Assembly: GCF_947242115.1 (NCBI RefSeq)
Contig: NC_074713.1
Coordinates: forward strand, 25,075,378-25,139,377
Source of the DNA: Biomphalaria glabrata
Taxonomy: Eukaryota; Mollusca; Gastropoda; Planorbidae
DNA: 64,000 bases
Direction of reading: 5' to 3'
The notes beneath the pieces are model-generated. The model was not told the origin of the DNA, did not search any database, and saw only the letters and a list, made by a program, of their open reading frames with translations. Positions within the stretch are counted from its first letter, which is position 1. Each line of letters begins with the position of its first letter. The position numbers and the translations under genes are program-made. Shown in pieces: positions 48,470 to 60,400 of this stretch.

Positions 48470-48630
48470 TGGTGGTAGAGCACTTGATTTATTTCAGATG
48501 TTCTGGGACTCACCTAACTACCTGACATTAGTTGGGGGAAAGTAAAGGCAGTTGATCATTCTGCTGGACCCAAGACACCTTCATTAACCAATGAATAAAC
48601 ACAAGCTTTGCAGTTTTGAAAGGAGAACTA
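48470..48630 (+). mobile_element. SINE family A, degenerate
   Basis: GTGGTGGTAGAGCACTTGA head relic, then CTGACATTAGTTGGGGGAAAG and GAAAGGAGAACTA, in the order of the 16063 copy. Confidence 0.6.
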
Positions 48631-50889
48631 TACAACAGTAGCAGACAGATGGTTGAAAATACTGAGACATTAAGATTTATTAGTTTGAACTCTTACAAAG
48701 GTTAGAAAGTAATTTGAAATGAAGACAGGACACACATACAAAGTAAATAATAGACACATTGAACAGCAAGTATCACAGACAGCAGACCTTCCATGCAAGG
48801 TACCAAAAGTATTGTACAGTGGTCTAATAAAGGTGAGAAGCATCAATGGACAAGTGGGTCCTTGAACTAAGTTGAGTAGGAAAGAGGTAGGAGAAATACA
48901 CAATCACATAAGGTTAAACAGCAGCTACAGGTAATACAAACTGCACTCTATAACTCTCTCCTCTTTCAATTACATCCACAATCTGGTTTACACATTTGTA
49001 TTTTTTTAAACAGATTATTGTAAAGTGTGAATTATGTACAGATGTTTGTTAAAAGTACAATCTAAATACACAGTTTTACTATTTTGACATTCAACACACA
49101 AAAAAAGATCATTTAGTTGAAAACTAAAAATAAGTTATAATTCTAAACAACATATTGCTTTAAAATTTGTTATTTTAAAAAATTACATAATAATCGTTTT
49201 TTGATTTTACTGAAAAAAAAAAAGAGGATAAAAATATGTTTCACAGAATTCTATTTTGTAATGATTTTATAGGAAGAGACCATTGAATTTAGATTTAATG
49301 TGAAAACCTATTTGTATTCCACTACTCATATGTCTAAGTTATTGAGATCTCTCTCTCTCTACATATAATTTCATTATTTAGACAGATGTGGCAAAATATG
49401 CAGGTCACAACTGGGGTTGCACCTTAATCTTTAGAAGTGAAGACAATACCTGATATAGACATTTCTTGAAACAGATTAGTTCATTGAAGTGATATAAAGA
49501 TTTACCAAATAAAACAGAGAAATGTTGAGTTGAAAATTAAATATGTGCAGGAGCTAAAATAAAAATGCCTGAATAATAGTAATATTGTTTAAAACATCTG
49601 TGTCAGTTTTAGACCATTTGATTTATTATGTGAAACAATGTAAGCCTATAGACTCTAAGTTGTTTTAGCTTCAAGTTGTTTTAGTTCTTTCAGAACAACA
49701 GAGTTACAAATGTAAGGTCCAATCCTGAACAAAAACTTCTTAACCTAATTCCATCCAATAATACTACCAGAACTGAAAATTAGAACAGTCAAAATTACCA
49801 CAGGGAGGGATGACAAGATATCCAGAGTCATGGTGGGGTAAAGAAATACAAATAACTAGCGGATCACACATGGAGAATAAATGAAAAGGAAAATTAAAGT
49901 GGGCTCAATGTATGGGGAGGTGGAATAAAATAAGCTGTACACATAATGTACCTTTCTATGTAAGCTCAATAAAATTGTCAGAAAAAAAAACAGCAACCTG
50001 TGAAGTATTCAATAAAATTGCTTACTAAATAACACAAACTGGTCTAGCATAATTTCAGACATTTTCTTACGAAATTGTAAATTGCATATAATAGTCACCT
50101 CAGATAATACATCCAAACATATCGATACAGAGCCAATAAATGATTAAGATGATCTAGTAGAAATGTACCTAGTATATCTCCCTTGGTTGTATAAATTAAT
50201 ATTACAAAAAAAAAATCTAATTTTTCAAACTACTACCTAAAAACAAAAGCTGTAAAAAACATGAACTTGTGATCATGACAATAATTCTGCATTTCAATAA
50301 CAGTTGTACACTAACTAGAACACTACATGTAGAGATACATACTAAAGGTGCAACAAACTGGCAATGCCACCATTTTTTTAACTGACCATGGACTCCTTCA
50401 AGAAATGAAAAATACCATATTTCTTATCCTAAAACCTACAACAGGATTAAGTAAGGAACCAGCATCCACCTAAGTCCAGAAGCCTCTCTCAGTTCAACCT
50501 TTAGTTGTTAACCCTATCTGGAGAAAGCTAATAGTCAACTGAAATTGGACTTCCACAGGCACACATTTATAGACATTAGAATGCGTAAATTACTTGCTAG
50601 GGACAAAAATAATAACGCCTGTTGTTTTTAAATGACAACTATACTTTAATTGTAATGTAGTGTTTAAATATTTCACACACATTGCTCATCAGTATTATTG
50701 TGTATGTTAAATAACTTGCACTGTAAAGACACAAATGAAAATAATGCATTAAATAAAACTCTACCAAGACAAATAAATAAAAAAAATACTTATACAAAAT
50801 GTTTTACTGTTTCATTTAACTTATTTTGTTAGATCAATACAATATACCGTTGTTGGCTACCCACTTAGGAGAAGACAAAAATCTGAATT

Positions 50890-51065
50890 TAAACCTCTGC
50901 TTCCTTGCAGCTATACCCAAATATGGGAAAAGTTTCAGGAGTTAACAGTAGGGAAAAATCAGGAGATAGCAATCCTTAGGCAGCTTGAACCAAAGCTAAA
51001 GCTCAGACATTCATCTCATTTCTATGGGATGATCCATAGTTGCTTCAGGACTGAGGGCCATACAA
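50890..51065. repeat. Dispersed repeat, second copy of 13975-14325
   Basis: GCAGCTATACC, AAAAATCAGGAG, TTAGGCAGCTTG, CAGACATTCATCTCAT and ATAGTTGCTTC occur in the same order as the first copy. Type unknown. Confidence 0.5.
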
Positions 51066-51418
51066 ATACAATTCAAAATACTTCACATAATACAAAGTGT
51101 AAACTCCCCAAGCCTATTCTAAGAGTAGCTTAAAATAACATGACCTCTATAAAGTTGTCAACTTTTTGTAGATAGCCAAGTATGCCTTTGAAGCCAACAT
51201 AATTAAAGCAAACTATGTAATATACAATAATTTACAGCAATGCAACAGTTATAAATAAGGGTTATCTAACATATTAGTATAAATATAATCAATGACAGAT
51301 ATCAGAGTATTAAACAAGATTTGTGACAAGTTTGACTTTAAAATGGTGACATAAGCCAAAATATTAATTCAAAGTCTCAACATTAAATTATTGGCATGAA
51401 TTTTTATAACATCCATTA

Positions 51419-54400
51419 TCAGGTAAATGTCTTCTGGACAAAATTTAGGATGTGCTCTTCCCTCTGACCACCATTCTGCAACTGAACTGTTTTATCTGAA
51501 CTGACCAACTCCAGCTGAAAAGCTTCAATCTGCTGGAGCTCACTGTATCTTCTCCGTAACAAGCCTGCCAGGGAACCATAACCAGAGGATACAAAAGATG
51601 TCCTGATAATAAGTTGATGCAGGAGCTGAAATGAAAAAAATATTTTATTAAATTTTGTTAATAACAAAGCCTTTTTTTCTTCAAATAGCTGAGACCTTTA
51701 AGTTTATAAAGGAGTTGATAAAGAATTGTTCTCCTAGTTACTTCGCAAACAGCTCATAAAGGTGTTATTTAATCAGGACAAAGAAAAAAACATCTTTAAA
51801 TGGCTAAAACATTGACACAAATCCATCAAAGTTGGGTGATACTTGGGAACATTCTTAAGACATGAATCAAAATCCCATTCTTGATTAATGTTCAAGCATA
51901 GGACTTTCAACTTAGCAGACCATTGCTTGGGCACTTGTTCATCTTTTAATTCTTTCTCTCCCTCGTTCCGATAGTATTATTTGTTTTGCTCATTTGTATT
52001 TCACTAACCTGTTATGATTAAACTTCAATAACGTTTTTGTTTATCATCAGAAAATGTTATATTTGGTAGTGAATTATAGGAGAATGCATAAACTAACATT
52101 TTTAATAGAATTTTCAAAAAGTAATACAAGGCATTTGGTCATTGCTATTAAAGTTGAAGAAAGTAATACAAGGTATTTGGTCATTACTATTAAAGTTAAA
52201 GAAAGTAATACAAGGCATTTGGTCATTGCTATTAAAGTTGAAGAAAGTAATACAAGGCATTTGGTCATTGCTATTACAGTTGAAGAAAATAATACAAAGC
52301 ATTTGGTCATTGCTATTAAAGTTGAAGAAAGTAATACAAGGCATTTGGTCATTGCTATTAAAGTTGAAGAAAGTAATACAAGGCATTTGGTCATTGCTAT
52401 TAAAGTTGAAGAAAGTAATACAAGGCATTTGGTCATTGCTATTACAGTTGAAGAAAATAATACAAAGCATTTGGTCATTGCTATTAAAGTTGAAGAAAGT
52501 AATACAAGGCATTTGGTCATTGCTATTAAAGTTGAAGAAAGTAATACAAGGCATTTGGTCATTGCTATTAAAGTTGAAGAAAGTAATACAAGGCATTTGG
52601 TCATTGCTATTAAAGTTGAAGAAAGTAATACAAGGCATTTGGTCATTGCTATTAAAGTTGAAAAAAAAAAAGAACAATAGGAAAGATACAAACAAATACA
52701 TAATAAAAATAGATGCATTAAAAAAAAATATTTAAAAAATGCCATTAAAGACAATAGAGCAGCGGTTCTAAACCTTTTTAGCTACGCAACCCCTATTTAC
52801 AATTTGCCACTATGCAGTGACCCCCCAACTGTAAAATCATATTTTCGCTAATGTTATAAAATCGTATTAATAATGTAAATATCTGATATAAATTACCAAA
52901 GCTGTATGTTTAATCATGAAACACTTAATATTTCAGTTGTAACCAGACTACAAAAATAAACAAATTTTAACTTTATCACTGCATATAAATCTGTTATACC
53001 TATGTGTCAATTATGGAAGCATGGTAAACAGGTAAGGCAACTGTATTCTACATTGGTTCAAAGTTGTTGCCCCTGTTAGGAAAAATATTGTTGTAACCCT
53101 GCCTTGCACCAGTGCTCTAGATGCGAATTGTTGTAACTCTAGGGTAGGCACTCAACGAAAAGGCAGGCAACTCAACACAGTTTAACAGGAAATAAATAAG
53201 TTTTTTTATTCACTAGGGCAAACACTTAACACCCTTCGGCTTCCTCAGAGTCCTTTAGATAGCAACCCCAATGTGGACCAACGACAGCCTTCCCCGCTTC
53301 GCTCCAGGTTCAGACTCTTTACAATCCCTGATGTTCTGTTATTCTCTCTCTTCTAGTGTCTTCCTGTTTACGTTCAACAGTGCGCATCTAGAGCACTGGT
53401 GCAAGGCAGGGTTACAAACACTACTCCCACCTTAGTCTTTTCGTCCTGAAAAGAAACATGTTCACGGTTGGTCAGTGCAGGTGGAGGTCGGTTGGTGGTA
53501 ATCACAGATTGCATTGATCGTGCTCCCCACAAAGCAATCCGCACTGCTCTCTGCAGGTGCCGCTTTTTCCTTCTGCTCCAATTGATCTGCCTTTGGTTAA
53601 GGGGAAGTTGTTTTCATTGTCTGGCCTTTCTCTTAGTCACCACCGACGGCAGCCTCATGGCAAGAAGCGAGGCAGTAAATGTCATAGCGTAGGTAATCAA
53701 GACCATTTGTCTTACACGTTGCTCCAGCAGGCTTTCTCGATGGGCGGTAGGCCCCCCAGGAGGCCAGGTTGTCAAACACGGAATAATCTTCAAGCATGTC
53801 TGATAGACATATCTGTGAGGCACGTTTCTTCTTCTTCTTCTTCTTCTAGCCAGCTTTATTGCTGCTGAGCTGTGAGCTCTTTTGCAGACTGTGCCAAGGA
53901 AAAAAAGTGTGCTGTTTTCTTCAGTTGTTCAGCACTGCCGTACAGGGTGTTGGTTATGTTGGGCTGTAGTGGAAGTAGGGTCTGCCTAAGGTGGATTAGG
54001 GAGGGGCATTCAAAGAGGATATGGTTTACGGTTTCAGAGGGGTGAGTGCAGTGTCTGCAAAGGGGTAGTTGTGTGGAGTTTATTTTGTTCAGGTGGTAAT
54101 TTAATAGTGGTGTGTGTCCTGTTCTTAGTTGGAAGATTGTAGATTGTTCTTTGCGGGGGAGGAAGTTAATACTGTCCAGTTTGTTAGGCGTAGTCATTTC
54201 TCTGTACATGGCTCTGCCTGTGTTTCCTGATGCCCATTGGTTGAGCCACTCCTCTTTGTGATTGTTGACTAACATTGACCTTAGGGTGAGGTAGTTAACA
54301 GGTCTATCTGGTTGTTCCATAGTTGAACCTGCCTTTGATAGCTTATCTGCCTTTTCATTTCCCATGATGCCAATGTGTCCAGGGATCCACTGTAGTGTAA

Positions 54401-57400
54401 TATTGATATTTAATTTTGATATCATCTGGTGGATTATCACACTGAGTGTTGTCAACTCTCTTGGGCTGTTTGAGGTGCTGCTGTTAAGTGCTTCCAGAGT
54501 AGATTGGGAGTCTGTAAAGACAACAATATCTGATGGTGGTTGCACTCCTTCATATAATTTGTTTTCTACTGTCTGGAGTGCTATGGTAATTGCCTCAATT
54601 TCGGCTTGGAAGTTTGAGCAGTAATCACCACAGGGTGCGCTTATCTCAAAGTGTTTATTTTTAGGGAAGACCAGGAAGGCACCAAGACCAGCATTGATGG
54701 TAGCTTTGAAAGCCGATCCGTCTGTATAAATATGGATAGCTGTTTTTGGATAGCTTTCGATTGTTTCAAGCGTGCCTACTTTGAGCTCCAGTGGATTTGA
54801 TTCTTTTGTTAAGGTGTTATTTAGTAAATGTGTTTTGATGGTTGGTTGTTTGTAGTTTAGTCCGGGTGTAATGTTTGAAAACCTGGTAATTTTTTCTCTG
54901 TTATTGGGTAGGTGGTGTTTTAGGGCTAGTTCGTCAGTAAGTTGGATCAGAGTCCTTTGCTTTTTTTGGTTGTTTTTCCTATTTCTCTGTGTTAGTAATT
55001 TATTTGGATGATCATCCTCCAACCTTCTGTATCTCTCAATAGCTTCTAATGCTGCTCTGTTGCGCCTTAACTTAAGAGGTTCAATATTGGAGTCTATTTC
55101 ACAGGCTGCTGTGGGATTAGTTCTCATACCTCCACTAATTAGCCACAAGGCTTGGTTTTGGAATCTAATGATGATTGATAGGTTTTGTTGGCAGCTACTT
55201 GTATGGAGAGACAGTTATCCATTACAGATCTGACATATCCAGTGTATAACTGTCTTAAGGTTTTCTTTTCAGCTCCCCAGGATGTTCCTGCTAGGTGTTT
55301 TATTATGTTTAATCTTTGTGCTGCCTTTTCTTTTAAATCTGCCATAAAGTGTTTTAGAGAAGGTTTTTGGTCTAGTTTTACACCAAGATATGTTGGATTT
55401 TCTTCTTTATTTATTGGCTGAGAGTCTATTTTTAGGATGTAGTCTCTTTTTGCTGTTTTGTTGTTTTGTTGCTGTGGCTAAAGATTGAATAAACTGACTT
55501 TTCTTTGTTTATTTCCATCTTCCATAATTTTGAATATGTGGAGATAGTTGTGAGGGCTCTATTTAGTTTGGATCTAGTCAGCACTGGATATTTCTCTGTA
55601 GTCCAAATTAAAAGGTCATCTGCATAAAGTGCCTTATTGACCGAAATGAGGTCCGGGAGGTCGTTCATGAAGATTAGAAAGAGAGTGCAGCTAAGGGCTG
55701 AACCTTATGGTAGTCCTTCTTCCAAACTTTTTTTTACTAGAGATGGCACCTTCGAATCGGGTTTGGATGGTTCTGTTTTTTAAGAATGCCCTGATCCAGC
55801 TGTACATTTTTCCATGGATGCCCATTTTTTTCATCTTCAAAAATAGACCTTTTCTCCAGGTACGTTTACAACGTCCTATGTGTCCATCTGCTGTACCGCC
55901 ATCAGCGCTTCTCTTGCTGATACTGGTATCAGGACAAATACTTAGTTGGCAAGTCTTCCGGTGCTCGCATTCTCCCTTTGAGGCGGTCCCGTCAGCACTG
56001 TTCTTGTTGAACGTCTGAGTGTAGGCAGGAATCACAATAGCATGATCAGATCTATGCTCAGCACTTTCACAACAAATGTTAGGATTTTTGTCGTAGGAGC
56101 CAATCTTGCACGGCTCGCTATTACAGTCATAGACAGCGCTACCATCAACGGCATCTCCGTTGAGTAACGGATTGTTTATACCTGTCGACATGGTAGACAT
56201 CTGATTGTCGTTCTTGCTCATCACGGTATCAAACCTTTCATCAGTCTTGTTCAGCGAGGTACTGATACCTATCTGTTTAATCATGATACAGATCTGCTCG
56301 TTGACCTCTTTTAGCTGTACCTGGAACGAGTTCATCTGATCTGTCACGGTATTCATGAGCTCTCTGATATCTGGTTGTGCTTCGAACAGATACGAGTCCG
56401 GATCTTCATCTTCGTCCAGCAAGGCTTGTCGAAGGCGTTCTCTCATCTTTTCTTTGGCAAAACCGATCTTCAACTCTCTGTCTCAGAGCTTTTCCTTCAA
56501 CTGTTTGTAGCTCAGTTCGTCTAACTTCTTCAGCGTTGTCATTCTTTCCTTTCGTTGAGCTGCCCAAATCCCATCTTCTGATACAAATTGTTGTAACTCT
56601 AGGGTAGGCACTCAACGAAAAGGCAGGCAACTCAAAACAGTTTAACAGGAAATAAATATGTGTTTTTATTCACTAGGGCAAACACTTAACACCCTTCGGC
56701 TTCCTCAGAGTCTTACTACTGATTTACCAGTCCTTTAGATAGCAACCCGAATGTGGACCAATGACAGCCTTCCCCGCTTTGCTCCAGGTCCCTTCTTAAA
56801 CCTTCAGGCAGCACAAAAGCTGGCTTCTTAGTCTCCAAAAATTCAGACTCTTTACAATCCCTGATGTACTGTTATTCTCTCTCTTCTAGTGTCTTCCTGT
56901 TTACGTTCAACAGTGTGCTAGTGCGCATCTAGAGCACTGGTGCAAGGCAGGGTTACAACAATATCAACGTATTTGTGAAGGTTGAACTTTTTTTTGTTTC
57001 ATCAGATTAGAAATTGTAGTGGACAGTTTAAAACACCTCTCACAAAATTGAAACAATTTAACATCGTTTTCTATTACTTATTGTAATTTTTGTGGTATTT
57101 ACTAGTACTCATCAATGAGTCTGGATGATTTTTGGAGACTCATTCTGTACCAAAACTTGAAATCCAGACCAACATCCAATCATACTTGAAGCAGCAACTT
57201 TGTAGACACTGCAAATATTTTTGCAAGAGAGTTTATACTTTTTCAGAAATGAACACATTTGTCAAATACATTACGTGTTGTAGTAGTCGTTTCAAGAAGA
57301 GAGACCAGTCTTTACAATCGCTATCCTCACGTAAACAAGTAATTGTGATCAATTTGCAACATCTTAGAATTCTTCAGGATGGATGACAAAAATCTGAAGT

Positions 57401-60400
57401 GGAGCCACACCTTTCATAACTCTGCATCCAACATTACAATACTAGCCTTCACCTGTAACCCCATAGAATATATGGCACTGTTATTTGGAAGCCTATGCTA
57501 AGCAGATGAGAAAGATGTTGGGACAGTTGGAGAGATTTGACCAGAACCGAGACACCAGGAGGAAGTTGGTTGATGGCCTATGCCGCAGAAGGGACCAATC
57601 ATTACTAGAACAATGTATTTGGCCACTGGCAAAAGTAGTCACCAGCTATGATTATAATGATGTAAGATTTCATAGCTCCAGCAATTCTGACGGCCAAGAA
57701 ACAAGAAGCTTTAACCGTTTGATGACTGCTATAGTTGTTTATTTGCCACCAGTAAAGTTTGGGCTTTCTCGATTCAGTTTACATTTCACATAGTGTATAT
57801 CATTGTCTGCAAAGCTCGGATGTGTGATATCAAAACGACTTTCAGATTATTCAGATTCAATGATTCTGATAATAGTACATCGTTACAAATGACTCATTAT
57901 GGTTTCTCAATTCCTGCATTAACCATTGAAGTAAAGCCATATCGTAAAAATTGTCATTATATTTTCTTTTCTCAACGATCATTTTCACTGGTAGTTCCAT
58001 AACGAAACTATTACCTTTTCTAGCATAGACTATAAAATGATTGTGTAGCACTAATTATAAATGGATGTGGTTTTCAATTACATGCATAAATTTTCCCCAT
58101 GGAAATAAAATCTCTTGATTTCACAATGGTTTAACGTTGTGTCTCGTCACACTGTTTGATTAACAGTCATTTAAACTGTAACAAATACTTATGCTCTGAC
58201 AATTAAAAGTTTGGAATGGTTTGGATTCAGTTGTCTGCAATATCTATTAGCAAATGACAATTATAGTTAAAAAATAAAAAGTAAATTTTGCACAATGTCA
58301 CATTTTTTTGAAAAAAAATTATTATTTTTCCGATGGTCCTAGGCGACCCTGGAAAATTGTCATTTGAACCGCAAGGGGTCACGACCCACAGGTTGAGAAC
58401 CCCTGTAATAGAGACTGGTACAAAAGGAGACACATTTCCTGGGTAACAATCATGAAACAAGTACGAGACAGGATAAGGTAAAATTATGAAAATATATTTT
58501 TGGAACTAAATAGTATCAGCATCAATCTGGAAACTTGTCATTAAATTAGTTTTCAGCTTTTCAATTGATTGTAGATCAGATTCTGTAAGATTTGTTTCAG
58601 TAATTTTAAATATATCAGCTATCCAGGCTTTACTGACATTATCAAATCAAACACATTCTATAGTTATAAATGGGTATGAGTGTTAAACAATCAGAATTTA
58701 TTGACATGAAAAAAAAAAGGTAATGAATTGACGTAATCCCACCAAACTTAAACATTCACAATAATACACATTATTTAGCCTAACAAAAATGTGATACTAT
58801 TTACTATTAAACAATGTGATCATTAAATTGAAAAAGTCAACATTTTTTTTTTATGCTTATAACAATCATTAGTAATTTTTTAAAACTTAATATATCTAAA
58901 TCACAAAATTTTTTAATGGACTAATAAATTGACAAAAATAGAAAAACTGAAACTAGTGAGCCCAATATCATGTGAACGATATTTTTTAGTGTTATCAGTA
59001 TTTTAATTGTAGGGGAAAACATATAGGTGCAGACTATAACATTTTTGAAACTAACCTTAGGTAATCCTTCCCTGGACATGGAGTCTATAAAGTCCCAAGC
59101 ATCAAACAACTCAACGTACATAATGCTAGTGGCTGAACGTTTCAGTATTTGCTGAACATGAGACAGACTAACCAAGTCAGACTTTGTGCTGTTTTCTGAA
59201 ATCCTGAAAGTAGGTTTTAGAATCCAATCAATAATGGTATCAAACTATGAATATAAACAACAAAATAACTTTGGAAAGCTTGAACTGTGGTGAACTATGA
59301 ATATAAACAACAAAATAACTTTGGAAAGCTTGAACTGTGGTGAATTAAAATAAAGCTATAAATGAAATTCTGGTTGCTGACATGAAAAATGCATTACATT
59401 AGTTTTCAGCTTTTCAATTGATTGTATATCAGATTCTGTAAGTTGAATACATATAACATACAGCCATTGACTTATGGCTGGTAAAATATTACCAATCAAA
59501 AATATACTTTTTTGGGAAACTGGCTGGTTGGATGGTTTGTTTGCTTAAGGTACTGTGCTATCGACTGGGAGGGCACGGTCATTACTTTGCTTTATTTGAT
59601 TTACCTTTTTCTCTCATTAAAACATTTGGCCTCTAGTCCTGCTTTTATATAAGCAATATACATGCAGCATTCATTGTTTTAGCACTTAGCTTTACATTTG
59701 TATAAGAAACATGCATGAATAGAACTTTTGTTTGTACTACTCACAGTGCAAAAAATTCAAAGTTTTGAGAAGTAGGATCTACAGGGGCAAGGACCAGCTT
59801 GTGACTTTTACATCCTGCATTTCTGTGACTGGCATGAAAAATCAAGTCTTTGTATTGAATGTCTCTAGAAAAAGACCGAAAAAAAAATTCATGTTATAAA
59901 TATAAGTAAAATGAAAATTTTGAAAATAAGATTTCAAAATGAGATACTAAAATTCTTTCCTGGAGCATTTTTTTTAATTAGACATATTAACTGTGTCTTT
60001 TTAATACTTATACAATTTTATGTTGGTTGAGTAATGGTGATAGGCACTTATTTGTGAGAAGTGAAAGTAGAAACTTACAACTTAGAAACAAAGAAACCTT
60101 TTTTAAAACTTTGATTAGGAATGCAAGCTTTGGTATTATTTTTTAATGGTTATCATAAATAATTTTTTTTACATTTCAACAAATACAGGTAGATATAGTT
60201 GTTCATATTTTATTTATGGCTTAAAGTTTTAAACACCATACTCAAAAAAAGTATAACTTCAAGACTTGATCTACTTACAAAATAAGATAATATTACATAC
60301 TACAAAACTTTATCAACTTACAAAATAAAGATAATATTACATACTACTAGACTTGATCTACTTACAAAATAAAGATAATATTACATACTACTAGACTCGA

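Larger units (their letters stand above)
47636..51418. other. 3' UTR / flank of the FkbM-like gene
   Basis: No protein gene is supported. Contents: a degenerate family A SINE (48470-48630), a short dispersed-repeat relic (49395-49445), a CT run at 49349-49360, and a copy of the 13975 repeat at 50890-51065. A long 3' UTR ending near 47.6 kb is possible but unproven. Confidence 0.35.
52760..58405. mobile_element. hAT DNA transposon, interrupted by an LTR element
   Basis: The left end CAGCGGTTCTAAACCTTTTT with TACGCAACCCC and the right end inverse CAGGGGTTCTCAACCTGTGG with TCGTGACCCC are classic hAT termini. The flanks CAATAGAG (52752-52759) and TAATAGAG (58406-58413) give an 8-bp target duplication with one mismatch. 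Without the nested LTR element the hAT is about 1.8 kb. No transposase domain was recognised in 56965-58400, so it is probably non-autonomous or decayed. It lies in the last intron of the FkbM-like gene. Confidence 0.75.

Noticed and set aside
52054-52754. Long open frames of 195-226 codons on both strands
   Set aside because: They are created by a stop-free 42-bp tandem repeat; strands and frames are equally open and the peptide is pure repeat.
57132-58002. Open frames in the right arm of the hAT element (84, 102 and 69 codons)
   Set aside because: No BED finger, RW-x-S or dimerisation motif of hAT transposases could be recognised; left as non-coding.
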